This document shows, piece after piece, positions 9,010 through 18,657 of a DNA stretch of 64,000 nt (the first letter of the stretch is position 1; every line of letters begins with the position of its first letter). Source of the stretch: Pelagibacterium limicola (GTDB taxonomy: Bacteria > Pseudomonadota > Alphaproteobacteria > Rhizobiales > Devosiaceae); NCBI RefSeq assembly GCF_015694405.1, contig NZ_JADQDB010000002.1:124001-188000 (forward strand), given 5' to 3'. The position numbers and the translations under genes were made by a program. Below the pieces are notes generated by a model, which had not been told where the DNA came from, did not search any database, and was given only the letters and a program-made list of their open reading frames with translations.

Positions 9010-10568
9010 CAGGCCGCGCCTTCGTCCTTTTCGACATAGCGCGGAAACACGCCCTGTGGTTCTGGCAGTGCGGTACCGGAAACAAGGCGGCCATCAGCCC
9101 CGAGGCAGGTAAAATCACGCTTGTCGGCGGGAACACCCAGCAGGTCGAGCAGCTTCGCCGCAGACGCCGGCATCACGGCCTGGACGAGAGTCGCCACCTG
9201 GCGAACGGCTTCCATAGTGACATACATCACCGTTGCCATGCGCGCGGGATCGGACTTGCGCAGCGCCCACGGCTCTTGCGCGGCAAAATACCGGTTTGTG
9301 TCGGCCACGACCTGCCAGATACTCTCCAGCATGCGGTTCATGGCGAATTTGCTCATCGCGGCGCGCGAGGATTCAAGCAACGCGTCGGCGGCCTCGAGGA
9401 TCGCCTTGTCTTCATCCGTGAATGCACCTGGCCTCGGGACCTGCGCCTCGCAATGCTTGTTGACCATCGAAAGCGAGCGCTGGGCCAGATTGCCGAGATC
9501 GTTTGCGAGATCGGCATTGATACGGTTGACGATCGCTTCGTGACTGTAGGAGCCGTCCTGCCCGAATGAAACTTCGCGCAGGAAAAAGTAGCGCACCGGA
9601 TCGACGCCGTATTTCTCGATCATTCCGAACGGATCGATGACGTTTCCGGTCGACTTGCTCATCTTCTCGCCGCGGTTGAAGAGGAAACCATGGCCAAAGA
9701 CACGCTTGGGCAGTTCGATCCCGGCGCTCATAAGAAACGCTGGCCAGTAAACGGCATGGAAGCGGATGATATCCTTGCCGATGATGTGAACGTCCGCTGG
9801 CCAGTAGCGCCAGAGCGGATTGTTCTCGTCGGGAAAGCCGACACCGGTAATGTAGTTGGTGAGGGCGTCGACCCACACATACATCACATGCGCGTCGTCG
9901 CCCGGCACCTTGATGCCCCAATCGAACGTCGTACGCGACACCGAGAGGTCCTTGAGTCCGCTTTTGACGAAGTTGATGACTTCGTTGCGACGTTCCTCCG
10001 GCCCAATGAAATCGGGGTTGCTTTCGTAAAGCGCAAGCAACTTGTCCTGGTAGGCCGAAAGTCGGAAGAAATAGCTGTCTTCCTCGATCCATTCGACAGG
10101 CGTGCCCTGGGGTCCATAACGGATACCATCGGGACGTACTTCTGTTTCGTCCTCGGCGTAGTACGCCTCGTCGCGCACCGAATACCAGCCCGAATAGGTA
10201 TTCTTGAAGATATCGCCGTTGCTCGATGCAGCCATACGCTCCCAGATAGCTTTGGATGCTTCATAGTGGCGCTTTTCAGTGGTGCGGATAAAATCATCGT
10301 TGGAGCAGTTGAGCGCGGCGACCATATCCTTGAACCGCGTGCTGTTCCGATCGGCAAGTTCGGAAACCTCGATGCCCTCCTTGCGCGCGGTCTGAAGCAT
10401 CTTCTGTCCGTGCTCGTCCGTGCCTGTGAGGAAGTAGACGTCGTAGCCGTCCAGCCTCTTGAAGCGGGCAATCGCATCGGTAGCCAACGCCTCGTAGGCG
10501 TGCCCGATATGGGGCGCGCCATTTGGATAGGAGATGGCGGTTGTGATGTAGAAGGTGGGGCGGCTCAT
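9009..10568 (-). CDS. metG: Methionyl-tRNA synthetase
   Basis: A class I aminoacyl-tRNA synthetase of about 519 residues, charging elongator and initiator tRNA-Met. HIGH is present at residues 20-23 ([10 protein letters not shown]) and KMSKS near residue 300 ([10 protein letters not shown]). The anticodon-binding alpha-helical domain makes up the C-terminal third. It is the short form without the C-terminal EMAP/Trbp111-like dimerisation domain found in E. coli MetG, which is normal for this clade. I chose the ATG of [10 protein letters not shown] at 10568; an in-frame start three codons upstream is possible. It lies between holB (21 bases upstream) and tatD (1-base overlap). Confidence 0.96.
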   Translation of the reverse strand: MSRPTFYITTAISYPNGAPHIGHAYEALATDAIARFKRLDGYDVYFLTGTDEHGQKMLQTARKEGIEVSELADRNSTRFKDMVAALNCSNDDFIRTTEKRHYEASKAIWERMAASSNGDIFKNTYSGWYSVRDEAYYAEDETEVRPDGIRYGPQGTPVEWIEEDSYFFRLSAYQDKLLALYESNPDFIGPEERRNEVINFVKSGLKDLSVSRTTFDWGIKVPGDDAHVMYVWVDALTNYITGVGFPDENNPLWRYWPADVHIIGKDIIRFHAVYWPAFLMSAGIELPKRVFGHGFLFNRGEKMSKSTGNVIDPFGMIEKYGVDPVRYFFLREVSFGQDGSYSHEAIVNRINADLANDLGNLAQRSLSMVNKHCEAQVPRPGAFTDEDKAILEAADALLESSRAAMSKFAMNRMLESIWQVVADTNRYFAAQEPWALRKSDPARMATVMYVTMEAVRQVATLVQAVMPASAAKLLDLLGVPADKRDFTCLGADGRLVSGTALPEPQGVFPRYVEKDEGAA

Positions 10569-10589
10569 AGGGCTCAAAAAACTGGTCGG

Positions 10590-11621
10590 TCAAGCGGCGG
10601 TTGCGAATTTGCGCGAATGGTCGCGGATGAGATCGAATACGGCGACCAGCGTCTGCCGCCGATCGAGATTGTAGATATCAGCGTCGGCGAACAGGGCGGA
10701 GGCCTTGTCCCACAGCGCGTTGGCCGAAGCAAGGCGGAAACGCGCCGGTGCGCCCGCCCGCGCGGCGTCTTGCGCTTCATTGGCCATCCAGTCACGGATG
10801 ATATCCTGCGCGAACGAAAGCTCTGCCCCCTTGGAAGCAGCGAGACTCTCGGCAATCGCGAGTTGCGCGCGGACAGGCTGGATGTCCGGGGTCTCAAGCC
10901 AGGACACCAGCGCATCGAGCACGTCGCCTTCCTCGAGCATCAGCGTTTCGAACGCCCGCCGCGGACGGCCGCCTGCGAGTCGCACCGCGCGGCCAAGCGC
11001 TCCCTCTTCGATATCGGCTCTAATGGACCTGACGATCTGAGTGACCTGATCATCGGAGAGCGGACGGAGGGCGAGGCTCTGGCAGCGCGAGCGGATGGTA
11101 GCCAGCAGCCCGCCCGGTCTGTGCGAAAGGACGATAAACAGCGTGTCAGCCGGCGGCTCTTCGAGCGTTTTGAGCAACGCGTTCGCCGAATTGGCGTTGC
11201 AATCGTCGACACTGTCGATGATTGCAATGCGATATCCTGCCCTGCCCCTTGTGCGCTGAAGCGCATCGCGGGTGTTGCGGACATCCTCGATGCGGATCGC
11301 GGAATAGAATTTGTCAGCGACAGAAAGATCGCGCGCCCGTCGCAGCACAAAGAGATTGGGGTGTGACATCGCTGTGATCTGGGCATCGACCCGCTCGGCG
11401 GATTCATCTGACGTGCGGCCCAGGAGATCGCGCGCAAGGGAAAAGGCGAAAGTCGCCTTGCCGATGCCACGTGGCCCGTGCAGCATGATGGCGCTGGGCG
11501 GGCGTCCGGCATCGAGCGCTGCGATGATACTGTCATAAGCCGCTGTGTGGCCGACCAAGCTTCGTGTCTCGGGTTGCGGTACGCCCTCGATCTGGTCGAC
11601 TTCAACGCGTTCCGAACTCAC
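10590..11621 (-). CDS. holB: DNA polymerase III subunit delta prime
   Basis: A 343-residue clamp-loader subunit. Walker A (HGPRGIGKATFAFSLARD, about 50-65) is near the N-terminus. A sensor-like segment LLKTLEEPPADTLFIVLS is followed by the SRC motif in IRSRCQSLALRPL, which in other clamp loaders supplies an arginine finger. The GTG start is embedded in GTGA with the tmk stop (4-base overlap), so its translation depends on tmk. Pairing of tmk and holB is conserved from E. coli to Rhizobiales. No zinc cysteine quartet is visible, as is common for delta prime in this class. Confidence 0.93.
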   Translation of the reverse strand: MSSERVEVDQIEGVPQPETRSLVGHTAAYDSIIAALDAGRPPSAIMLHGPRGIGKATFAFSLARDLLGRTSDESAERVDAQITAMSHPNLFVLRRARDLSVADKFYSAIRIEDVRNTRDALQRTRGRAGYRIAIIDSVDDCNANSANALLKTLEEPPADTLFIVLSHRPGGLLATIRSRCQSLALRPLSDDQVTQIVRSIRADIEEGALGRAVRLAGGRPRRAFETLMLEEGDVLDALVSWLETPDIQPVRAQLAIAESLAASKGAELSFAQDIIRDWMANEAQDAARAGAPARFRLASANALWDKASALFADADIYNLDRRQTLVAVFDLIRDHSRKFATAA

Positions 11622-12310
11622 GCCGGTTCTTCCTCGGGGACAAGCTCAGGGAAGCGTTGGGTAACGACTTGCCAGATATCGGCGGCAAGCGCACCCTCGT
11701 CCTGGTCGGCCGACAGCACGACACACCGATCGGGATTGTCCTTGGCAATCGTAAGGAACCCCTCGCGCAGTCGGCGATGGAACTCGATATCTTCCTTCTC
11801 GAACCGGTCCGCAATGGCGGGCATTCCATCGTCAAGTGCACGTTGGCGCACACGCTCGAACGCGACCTCCGGGTTCATATCGAGGATAAGGGTGAGATCG
11901 GGCCGTTGACCGTTAAGCGCCAGGTCTTCGAGCGCGTCGATAAGTCCGTCCTCGACGCCGCCCGTCAGGCCCTGATAGGCGCGTGTTGAATCGGCAAACC
12001 GATCGCAGATCACCCATTTGCCATCCTCCAGCGCAGGCGCGATCAATCCGTTGACGTGGTCGAGTCGCGCGGCGGCAAAAAGCACCGCTTCAGCGCCCAC
12101 GCCCCAGCTTTCAGGCTTGCCCTGCAAGATGAAGGACCGGATGGCCTCGGCCTTGGGTGTGCCCCCCGGTTCGCGGGTTCTCACCACCGGAATGTCCTGT
12201 TCCGACAGCCGGGCGGCGAGGCGCTTGACCTGAGTGGACTTTCCAACCCCCTCCCCGCCCTCGAAGGTCAGGAAGCGAGCCGAGGGTATGTCGATGCCGT
12301 ATTTCGCCAT
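11618..12310 (-). CDS. tmk: Thymidylate kinase
   Basis: A 230-residue dTMP kinase making dTDP for DNA synthesis. The P-loop FEGGEGVGKSTQV lies near residue 20. The substrate Arg motif is VVRTREPGGTP, the DRF segment is VICDRFADSTRAYQG, and the later segment DLTLILDMNPEVAFERV is also typical. The protein is slightly longer than E. coli Tmk because of a C-terminal acidic tail (PEEEPA). It sits 57 bases downstream of the D-Ala-D-Ala carboxypeptidase gene and overlaps holB by 4 bases. Confidence 0.95.
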   Translation of the reverse strand: MAKYGIDIPSARFLTFEGGEGVGKSTQVKRLAARLSEQDIPVVRTREPGGTPKAEAIRSFILQGKPESWGVGAEAVLFAAARLDHVNGLIAPALEDGKWVICDRFADSTRAYQGLTGGVEDGLIDALEDLALNGQRPDLTLILDMNPEVAFERVRQRALDDGMPAIADRFEKEDIEFHRRLREGFLTIAKDNPDRCVVLSADQDEGALAADIWQVVTQRFPELVPEEEPA

Positions 12311-12367
12311 GTCGTGCGCCGTGCCGGGAATCTCAGTCGATATGGGGTTTACACCAAAGGGATGCGA

Positions 12368-13519
12368 CTAAAAAGGCAGCCAGCCGAAGGCGAGCTCCCA
12401 AAGCGCGTCGGTGGCCCGGCGCACAATGCCGCCCACCTCGACGTCTTCTGCAGCATAAAGCGGCACGGCCTGCACCAGTTGATCGTCGCAAAAGATGTTG
12501 AGATGCGCAATTTGATCCCCACGCTTCACCGGGGGCAGGATCGGCATGCGGTACGTGATATTGCCCCGCAGGCACTGGCGATTGCCTCGGAGCAGAAAAA
12601 TGTCCACGCCGCGCTCTCCGACCAACCCTACCTGGGAATCCGCACCGCCGTAGACGCTGGCATGGCCAATGATCGAGCCTTCGGCAAAAGCGGGGAGGCG
12701 TTCAAAACTTGTCGTGCCCCAGGTAATAAGCCGGCGCATGTCGTCGGTGCGTTGCTGGGCAGTCGCCAACCCGTGCACCACGCCCACCAGCCGCCGCTCA
12801 CCCTCGGTCGTCGAAACGACGACACCATGGCCCGCAGCGTTCGTGCTACCGGTCTTGAGGCCATCAATCCCCAGTTGGCCGACAAGATCGTTGCGGTTCC
12901 TCTGATAGATGCCGTTCCATTCGAAGGCTTCCTCTGAAAAGACCGGGTAGTAATCAGGAAATTCGCGGATGATATACCGCGCAAGCAGCGCCAGATCGCG
13001 AACCGTGGAATACATCTCGGGATCGGGCAGTCCACTGGGATTGGTAAAATGCGAGTTCTTGAGCCCGATTTCGATGGCAAACTGGTTCATGAGCCCCGCA
13101 AATGCCGTTTCGCTGCCCGCGATGCCCTCGGCCAACGCGATGGTCGCATCGTTTCCCGACTGGATGATCGTAGAATGCAGCAGATCATCGACGCGTACCC
13201 TGGAACCGAGTTCGGCGAACATGGTGGTGCCCCGCGCCGGTGCGCCGCCGGTGCGCCAGGCGTGTTCGGAAATCTGTATCGTATCCTCGAGATCGAGAGC
13301 GCCTTGCCGAACCAGGTCGAGCGCAACGGCCACCGTCATCAATTTCGCCATGCTGGCCGGCTCGACGCGTTCGTCGGCGCCACGCTGATAGAGAATGGCC
13401 CCCGATTCATGGTCCATAAGAATGGCGTAAGGCGCTGCAGTCTCGAAGTCGGCCTGCGCCAGGGCAGGCGCGTTCGCGCCAACCATGAATGCAACGCACA
13501 AGCAAAAGACTAAACGCAA
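12368..13519 (-). CDS. D-alanyl-D-alanine carboxypeptidase (PBP5/DacF type)
   Basis: A 383-residue secreted penicillin-binding protein trimming the peptidoglycan pentapeptide. It has a signal peptide (hydrophobic residues about 3-20, cleavage after ALA near ANAPALAQA). The catalytic SxxK is PASMAKLM, SxN is SGNDATIA, and KTG is LKTGSTNAAGHG. A PBP5-like C-terminal beta domain follows, and the protein ends in a possible amphipathic anchor (ALWELAFGWLPF). Family S11 matches in motif order and length. In Rhizobiales this gene commonly precedes tmk-holB-metG and follows rlpA, as here. Paralogue naming (dacA/dacC/dacF) cannot be decided from sequence alone. Confidence 0.93.
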   Translation of the reverse strand: MRLVFCLCVAFMVGANAPALAQADFETAAPYAILMDHESGAILYQRGADERVEPASMAKLMTVAVALDLVRQGALDLEDTIQISEHAWRTGGAPARGTTMFAELGSRVRVDDLLHSTIIQSGNDATIALAEGIAGSETAFAGLMNQFAIEIGLKNSHFTNPSGLPDPEMYSTVRDLALLARYIIREFPDYYPVFSEEAFEWNGIYQRNRNDLVGQLGIDGLKTGSTNAAGHGVVVSTTEGERRLVGVVHGLATAQQRTDDMRRLITWGTTSFERLPAFAEGSIIGHASVYGGADSQVGLVGERGVDIFLLRGNRQCLRGNITYRMPILPPVKRGDQIAHLNIFCDDQLVQAVPLYAAEDVEVGGIVRRATDALWELAFGWLPF

Positions 13520-13600
13520 GAATGGCCGGATGCCGAATATAATCGGTTCGATTGCCTTGCCCCCCGCGCCTTCTCCGGCGACCCGCTAACTTGAGGACAA

Positions 13601-14614
13601 TTAGTACAAAATTGCATCGTTCAAGCCAAGGGAGCGAGCGAGCGCCTCGGCATCCGTGGTGGTCACACCTTCGCGAAGATGGACAAGCGCAAGGCTTACC
13701 GACGTCTGGTCGCCGTGCGTGACAGAGACTTCGTCGACAGCGCCCAGCACTGCAAACGCCTCGGCGATCCTCCTCGCGGTAGTTTGATCGAAACTTCCGA
13801 GCCGGAAATCGACTGCCGTACCGTTGATCTCGTCGATAGTATCCAGGCTCAACGTGCCCGAACCGCCATAAGAGAGGATCTGGAACGGGATATCGGCAGG
13901 AACCGCAGGTGCTGCGGACTCGACGGCGCCCAGGGCAGAAGGTGCGGGTTGGGTATCGTTGAACGCCATACGCGTCGTACTGGTGTTTATCTCGTAAGGG
14001 GTCAACTGGTTGATGCTGGCCACGAGAAAACGGGTGTCGTCGCCTTCGAGCGGCGCGGGGCCTACATACTGCACGCGGACATTGGCCGTTCCACGGTTGG
14101 CGTAGCCCAGCACTTCGGCGGTTCGTCGCGAAAGGTCGATAACCCGGCCATTGGAAAACGGTCCACGGTCGTTGATCCGCACCAACGTCGAATGCCCGTT
14201 GTCCAGGTTGGTCACGCGTACGTAAGAAGGCAGAGGGAGCGTGGGATGCGCGCCGGAGAGATGGTTCATGTCGAAGACTTCACCATTCGCGGTCAGCCGC
14301 CCATGGAAAGCGGGACCATACCATGAAGCGCGCCCGGTAACGTCAAGATTGGGCTGCTCCTGTGGGACAAAGCGCTGCCCGGCCACCGTATAGGGCTGCC
14401 CGACATGGTAGCGCCCTCCTCCCTTGGGTACGTTACGCGATGTCGTAACGCGCGGCGACGCCTTTACGCCCATCTTGGAGGCAGCGAAATATTCATTGCC
14501 TGCAAACAGATCCAGGCCCCCACCACATCCTGCTAGGAGTGCCGCGGCGAGCGCAGAGGTGGCGATGGTGAGACCGGCGGAAGGCCGGGACGTGCGGGTT
14601 GGGCGAGAGCTCAT
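13601..14614 (-). CDS. rlpA: RlpA-like septal ring lipoprotein with SPOR domain
   Basis: A lipoprotein of about 337 residues. The ATG at 14614 (MSSRPTRTSRP) gives a signal sequence ending in the lipobox LLAGC; upstream in-frame codons add an implausible extension. The double-psi beta-barrel domain (about residues 75-175) contains GRASWYGPAFHGRLTANGE, DMNHLSGAHPTLPLPS and the catalytic-site INDRGPF. A C-terminal SPOR domain (last 75 residues or so) would bind denuded septal glycan. RlpA of Pseudomonas is a lytic transglycosylase for naked glycan, whereas the E. coli protein is inactive; activity here is unknown. It lies 81 bases upstream of the carboxypeptidase gene. Confidence 0.9.
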   Translation of the reverse strand: MSSRPTRTSRPSAGLTIATSALAAALLAGCGGGLDLFAGNEYFAASKMGVKASPRVTTSRNVPKGGGRYHVGQPYTVAGQRFVPQEQPNLDVTGRASWYGPAFHGRLTANGEVFDMNHLSGAHPTLPLPSYVRVTNLDNGHSTLVRINDRGPFSNGRVIDLSRRTAEVLGYANRGTANVRVQYVGPAPLEGDDTRFLVASINQLTPYEINTSTTRMAFNDTQPAPSALGAVESAAPAVPADIPFQILSYGGSGTLSLDTIDEINGTAVDFRLGSFDQTTARRIAEAFAVLGAVDEVSVTHGDQTSVSLALVHLREGVTTTDAEALARSLGLNDAILY

Positions 14615-14696
14615 ACGCGGCACCTGATACGCAATACTGAAATACGGTGTCTTCCCCTCGGGGAGTCCCAAACACCACAGCTTTGTGTAGACTTTC

Positions 14697-15449
14697 TTAA
14701 TGTGCTGTAAATTGCTTGCCCTTGAGCGCCCCGATGCGCTCGAGTTCGACCCTTACACGCCGCGCGAGCGCCACGGCGCCGGGTGTGTCGCCGTGGAGAC
14801 AGATCGATATTGCAGCGGACTGGATCACGCTTCCATCTATCGCAACGATTTCTCCCCGTTCCGCCAGTCGGCGGCCGCGGGCTTCCACTGTGGCCTCGTC
14901 ATGAATTACGGCCCCTTCCATCGTGCGAGGAACAAGAAGGCCGTTGGGAAGGTAGGCACGGTCGGCATAGGCCTCCGCGATCGCTTCGAGACCCAACCGT
15001 TCCGCCGCGTAGTGTTGGGCGGAGTTCTCCAGCACAAGGGCGGCAAGATGGGGATAACGCTGCGTAACGGCGCTGAAAACCGTCGTAGCCAACCCTTCGT
15101 CCTCGGCCGCCATATTTGCCAGCGCCCCGTGGAGCTTGAAATAGGCAAGCGGAACATCCTCTTCGACCGCAATCACCGAGAGCGCGCCGATCTGGCGGAC
15201 GACTTCGGCCGCAACCTGTTCCGAAGGCTGAGCGAGGCGGCGCCGTCCGAAATGTCCGGGATCGTTGAACCCCGGATGGGCCCCTGCCCTGACGCCGGCG
15301 ACGCGCGCTGCGCGCAGTGCAGATCGCATCGTCTGTGCATCGCCGGCATGGCCACCACAGGCAATCGAAGCGGAGGTGACGATTTCGAACAGCGCGGCGT
15401 CGTTTCCCATGCCCTCTCCAAGATCGGCATTAAGATCGAGGAGTCGCAT
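14697..15449 (-). CDS. pxpA: 5-oxoprolinase subunit A (LamB/YcsF family)
   Basis: A 250-residue TIM-barrel-like protein with the family signature LLDLNADLGEGMGND at the N-terminus and SIACGGHAGD, GVRAGAHPGFND and YFKLHGALANM further in. With PxpB and PxpC it forms the prokaryotic ATP-dependent 5-oxoprolinase, converting the damage product 5-oxoproline to glutamate. The ATG at 15449 overlaps the pxpC stop (TGATG); a GTG one codon upstream is an alternative. It is the last gene of the pxpB-pxpC-pxpA operon. Confidence 0.93.
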   Translation of the reverse strand: MRLLDLNADLGEGMGNDAALFEIVTSASIACGGHAGDAQTMRSALRAARVAGVRAGAHPGFNDPGHFGRRRLAQPSEQVAAEVVRQIGALSVIAVEEDVPLAYFKLHGALANMAAEDEGLATTVFSAVTQRYPHLAALVLENSAQHYAAERLGLEAIAEAYADRAYLPNGLLVPRTMEGAVIHDEATVEARGRRLAERGEIVAIDGSVIQSAAISICLHGDTPGAVALARRVRVELERIGALKGKQFTAH

Positions 15450-16357
15450 CACCGTCGTCCTGCCCGCAGTGCCGTATAAGCCGTTTCCAGCGTTACCGGC
15501 TTGAAACGCACCGCCTTGCCGGGACGGATCTGGGCAAAACGGTCGAGGTCGGCGGATATGATCGTTGCGATGCGCGGATAGCCACCCGTAGGTTGATGGT
15601 CGCGAAGAAGGACGATAGGCGTGCCATCCCCGAGAATCTGTATGTCCCCCGGCACGACCGAATCCGAGACCAGCGAAAGGATTTTCGCGTTTCTGAAAAC
15701 GCCCTGGCCGTCCTTGAGCCGCACGCCCATACGGTCCATGCGTGCGGTAATCTGAAAGTCGGTTTCGATGAATGCCGATTTGACCGTTTGGGAGAAGAGG
15801 TCTGCATGGATGCTCCAGACGACTCGTATGGGGGCGAGAAGTTCCTCCGGGCCGAACGCTTGGTCTATTCGGACAGCATCCGGTGTTTGGGGATCGAGCG
15901 GTATTAGGCTAAGCGTGTCCCCTTCCTTCAATACACGCCCGCCCAGACCTACGACGGCATTGGTCGAGCGGCTGCCCATCACGGAAACGCAATCGATCTC
16001 CCGATCAAATCGGACATACCCGTAATTACCCCAGCGGCCGGTTGCGATCTCAGCGACATCCCCGTCGGACAACATCGCCGAACTCGGCCAGGGTTGGGGC
16101 ATTCCGTTCATACTCAGCACAAAATCGCCCCCGGCAAATCCGATGCGGCAATCCTCGCCGGAATAGCGGAATGAAAGTCCGAGCGAACTGAACTCGAGCG
16201 CGGCCCCGCTGCGCGCCCCAACGAACGCTCCCGCTAACCCGTAAGCGCCTTTGTCCAGAGCGCCCGACGCACTCACGCCATACGCGAGTTGTCCCGGTCG
16301 GCCCATATCCTGAACGGTAACCAGCGGACCTGCGCGCAGGACGGTGATCACGCTCAC
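15449..16357 (-). CDS. pxpC: 5-oxoprolinase subunit C (biotin-dependent carboxylase-like)
   Basis: A protein of about 302 residues of the KipA/AHS2 family, with LVTVQDMGRPGQLAYGVSASG near the N-terminus and LRDHQPTGGYPRIATI near the C-terminus, both family signatures. It is subunit C of 5-oxoprolinase. I place the start at the GTG at 16357, inside a GTGA overlap with the pxpB stop; longer in-frame starts would run deep into pxpB. Both ends overlap neighbours, so stoichiometric coupled translation is likely. Confidence 0.92.
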   Translation of the reverse strand: MSVITVLRAGPLVTVQDMGRPGQLAYGVSASGALDKGAYGLAGAFVGARSGAALEFSSLGLSFRYSGEDCRIGFAGGDFVLSMNGMPQPWPSSAMLSDGDVAEIATGRWGNYGYVRFDREIDCVSVMGSRSTNAVVGLGGRVLKEGDTLSLIPLDPQTPDAVRIDQAFGPEELLAPIRVVWSIHADLFSQTVKSAFIETDFQITARMDRMGVRLKDGQGVFRNAKILSLVSDSVVPGDIQILGDGTPIVLLRDHQPTGGYPRIATIISADLDRFAQIRPGKAVRFKPVTLETAYTALRAGRR

Positions 16358-17025
16358 GGTAGAACCTCGAAACTGACGGTATCGCCAGCTCTCATTCGGG
16401 TCGGTGGGCATTTGCTCGCGTCGAAATTGGCGAATTCAGTATGGCCGATGACATGCCAACCGGTCGGTAGGGGCGTCGACGTGATTGCCGTCTGCCCGGC
16501 CGCAAACAGCACGCTTCCCGCCGGCACGCGGTCCCGTACCGCGCTGCGGCGCGGCAGCTTCATATCGTCCCCGTGCAACCCGCAATAGACAAAGCCCGGC
16601 GCAAAACCCGTCGCCAAAACCCGCAAGGGGCGCCGATTGTGTTGCGCAATAAACGCTTCGCGGTTCATGCCCAGCGCCTGGGCGGCATCGTCGAGGTCCG
16701 GGCCTGCTTCACCACCGAAACGGATCGCCACCGAGTGATGTGCCGACTCGCATGGGGATCGCATAGGGCGTGACACGAGCAGACGCACCTCGGCAGAAAG
16801 CTCCGCAAAGCCGGTCTTCTCAGGGTCATATCGCAGCAGCACAGACGCCAGGTTGGGAACGATATCGACGACACCGGGTAGTCCCGCTCGTGCTGCCGCA
16901 TCAGCAAAGGCGACGATAGCCAGCGTTGCGGCTTCCTCGATCCTTTCGGAAAATCGCACCAGCAGCGCGCAATCCCCCAGCGGCATCAGCCTGGGCATCG
17001 GAAGATCGCGCGTGCCGACCGTCAT
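16354..17025 (-). CDS. pxpB: 5-oxoprolinase subunit B (KipI family)
   Basis: A protein of about 223 residues of the KipI/AHS1 family. The N-terminal domain has LMPLGDCALLVRF. The C-terminal cyclophilin-like domain has LATGFAPGFVYCGLHG, followed by PAGSVLFAAGQTAITSTPLPTGW split over the next 40 residues, as expected for the family. The start at 17025 is supported by an AGGAGG ribosome site 8-9 bases upstream; an upstream in-frame start at 17115 would read through that site. First gene of the pxp operon. Confidence 0.92.
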   Translation of the reverse strand: MTVGTRDLPMPRLMPLGDCALLVRFSERIEEAATLAIVAFADAAARAGLPGVVDIVPNLASVLLRYDPEKTGFAELSAEVRLLVSRPMRSPCESAHHSVAIRFGGEAGPDLDDAAQALGMNREAFIAQHNRRPLRVLATGFAPGFVYCGLHGDDMKLPRRSAVRDRVPAGSVLFAAGQTAITSTPLPTGWHVIGHTEFANFDASKCPPTRMRAGDTVSFEVLP

Positions 17026-17132
17026 GTCTCCGCCTCCTTGTCCTGCGCCGTCCGGGGTGGCGCGGCACACTTGCAATGACAAGCTAAACGGTAGACCATC
17101 GAGCAATACGCGCAAGCCATCGCGAGGGACAC

Positions 17133-17342
17133 ATGAGCAATAAACGCCTTCTACTGATCGCCGCGGGCATTTTGGTTGCGATTGTCGCGCTGTTGACGCT
17201 CAACCTCTCTGCCGCGGAATTCGGCATCGTGATGCTGGGCGGGGCGGCGGTCGTCGCGGTGGTAATGTTCATCGTCACTCGCCGGCGCTATCAGCGTATG
17301 ACCGAGGCCGAAAAGGAAAACCGAACACCGCCCCGACTCTAG
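17133..17342 (+). CDS. Small two-TM membrane protein
   Basis: A 69-residue protein not recognised as a named family. Two hydrophobic helices (about residues 6-24 and 29-48) are followed by a basic, hydrophilic tail (TRRRYQRMTEAEKEN), so the C-terminus is probably cytoplasmic. A GAGGGA ribosome site precedes the ATG. It is divergent from pxpB and followed by another small gene 97 bases on. Function is unknown. Confidence 0.65.
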   Translation: MSNKRLLLIAAGILVAIVALLTLNLSAAEFGIVMLGGAAVVAVVMFIVTRRRYQRMTEAEKENRTPPRL

Positions 17343-17439
17343 CGGTTTTCAGTTGGTAGAATACGGATCGCCGCTTTAATTCAAATGCTCGCGGTCTTGT
17401 TTGCTACCGTTTTCATTTCTCGCGAGTAGTGTTCGCCCC

Positions 17440-17697
17440 ATGCAGACCGAACGCGAAATAGACATACCTGAAAAGGCCCTGTGCGGTCAGGCCGATGCCG
17501 TGCTCGACATACTCGGGCGAACAGGCAGCCTGCCCACCGAGCTTAGCCTCACCATTGAGGAAATCCTCGAGCGCGCATGGGAAATCGCGTATCGGCGCAG
17601 GGATGGCGGCATGGCAACCGTGACCGATCTGGCGACGTTTCGCGCCATGCGCGAGCAGAATGGCCGAACGAGACGGACTTCGTTAGCCGGCAGTTGA
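17440..17697 (+). CDS. Small hypothetical protein
   Basis: An 85-residue soluble protein from the ATG at 17440 (MQTEREIDIP). It is rich in charged residues and predicted largely helical (LSLTIEEILERAWEIAYRR; FRAMREQNGR). I do not recognise a family. An in-frame TTG at 17401 would add 13 residues with no ribosome site. It lies 69 bases upstream of the patatin gene and might be co-transcribed with it. Confidence 0.5.
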   Translation: MQTEREIDIPEKALCGQADAVLDILGRTGSLPTELSLTIEEILERAWEIAYRRRDGGMATVTDLATFRAMREQNGRTRRTSLAGS

Positions 17698-17766
17698 TGC
17701 CAAGCAGTTGTATCCCTTCCTCCGCGTGACTAGATTAGTCATTGTCGGGACTGCAAGGCATAGACG

Positions 17767-18636
17767 ATGACTTTCGAAATCGCGGATTCTACCGCTCCAC
17801 GCATCAGCGTCGCTTTGGGTGGAGGCGCCGCGCGTGGTCTTTCCCACATCCCCTATATCGAAGCGATCGATGAGCTTGGATTGTACCCTTCGGCTGTAGC
17901 CGGGACTTCGATCGGCGCGCTGATCGGCGCGGGGTGGGCGGCCGGCTTGAGTGGACGCCAGTTGCGCGAATACGCGCTCGACGTGCTCGGCAGCTTTCAG
18001 CTGATTGCCGGCACGGTCTGGAACGCGCATCGCCCAAGCCTTGTGGGATTCTTGCAGAACGGCATCAGCTTTCAAGCCGATGCCGAGAGCGTCACGGAAG
18101 CCTATCTGCCGGACGGATTTCCTGAGACTTTCGAGGATCTCCGGATCCCCTTTTGCACTATTGCGGCTGACTACTACTCCTGGGAACAGGTGGTTTTCGA
18201 TAAAGGTCCGCTAAAGCGTGCGATTGCCGCTTCGTTAGCAATTCCAGCGGCCTTCAGGCCGGTCGCGTTCGGTGGCCGCGTTTTTATCGACGGCGGTGTC
18301 GTGAACCCGGTGCCCGTCGACCAGATTATGGACAAAGGCGACATCTTGGTCGCCATCGACGTCAACGGGGGACCGGAGCATAATCCGCCGGAAATCCTCC
18401 CCGGTGTCGTCGATGCCGGCTTGGTTGCGACCCAGATCCTTATGCAGACCATCATCGACGCCCAACTGGAAAAGTACCCGCCCGATATCTACGTGCGCGC
18501 GCCAGTCAATCCCTTCGGGTTGCTGGAATTCTGGCGGGTAAAGGAACTGATCGAAGCTGGCGAAGCCGACAAGGACCGCTTTAAACGGGCAATTGAAGGG
18601 CGGATCGAGGAGTTCGTAAGGATGGAGCGAGCATAG
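17767..18636 (+). CDS. Patatin-like phospholipase
   Basis: A 289-residue patatin-family serine acyl hydrolase. The oxyanion-hole strand is VALGGGAARGLSHI (about 13-26). The nucleophile elbow is VAGTSIGALIGA (GxSxG, about 44-55). The catalytic Asp is in FIDGGVVNPVP (DGG). No signal peptide or membrane segment is seen, so it is likely cytoplasmic or peripheral, like the RssA/YchK branch. Substrate is unknown; members are often phospholipases or lysophospholipases. It is followed within 25 bases by the opposite-strand tRNA-Ser. Confidence 0.9.
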   Translation: MTFEIADSTAPRISVALGGGAARGLSHIPYIEAIDELGLYPSAVAGTSIGALIGAGWAAGLSGRQLREYALDVLGSFQLIAGTVWNAHRPSLVGFLQNGISFQADAESVTEAYLPDGFPETFEDLRIPFCTIAADYYSWEQVVFDKGPLKRAIAASLAIPAAFRPVAFGGRVFIDGGVVNPVPVDQIMDKGDILVAIDVNGGPEHNPPEILPGVVDAGLVATQILMQTIIDAQLEKYPPDIYVRAPVNPFGLLEFWRVKELIEAGEADKDRFKRAIEGRIEEFVRMERA

Positions 18637-18657
18637 CGATCCAGCCCTGGAGGCACT

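Noticed and set aside
9690-11366. A 558-codon open frame on the plus strand opposite metG and holB
   Set aside because: It mirrors two well-defined genes, has no ribosome site or recognisable motif, and long antisense frames are expected at this GC content.
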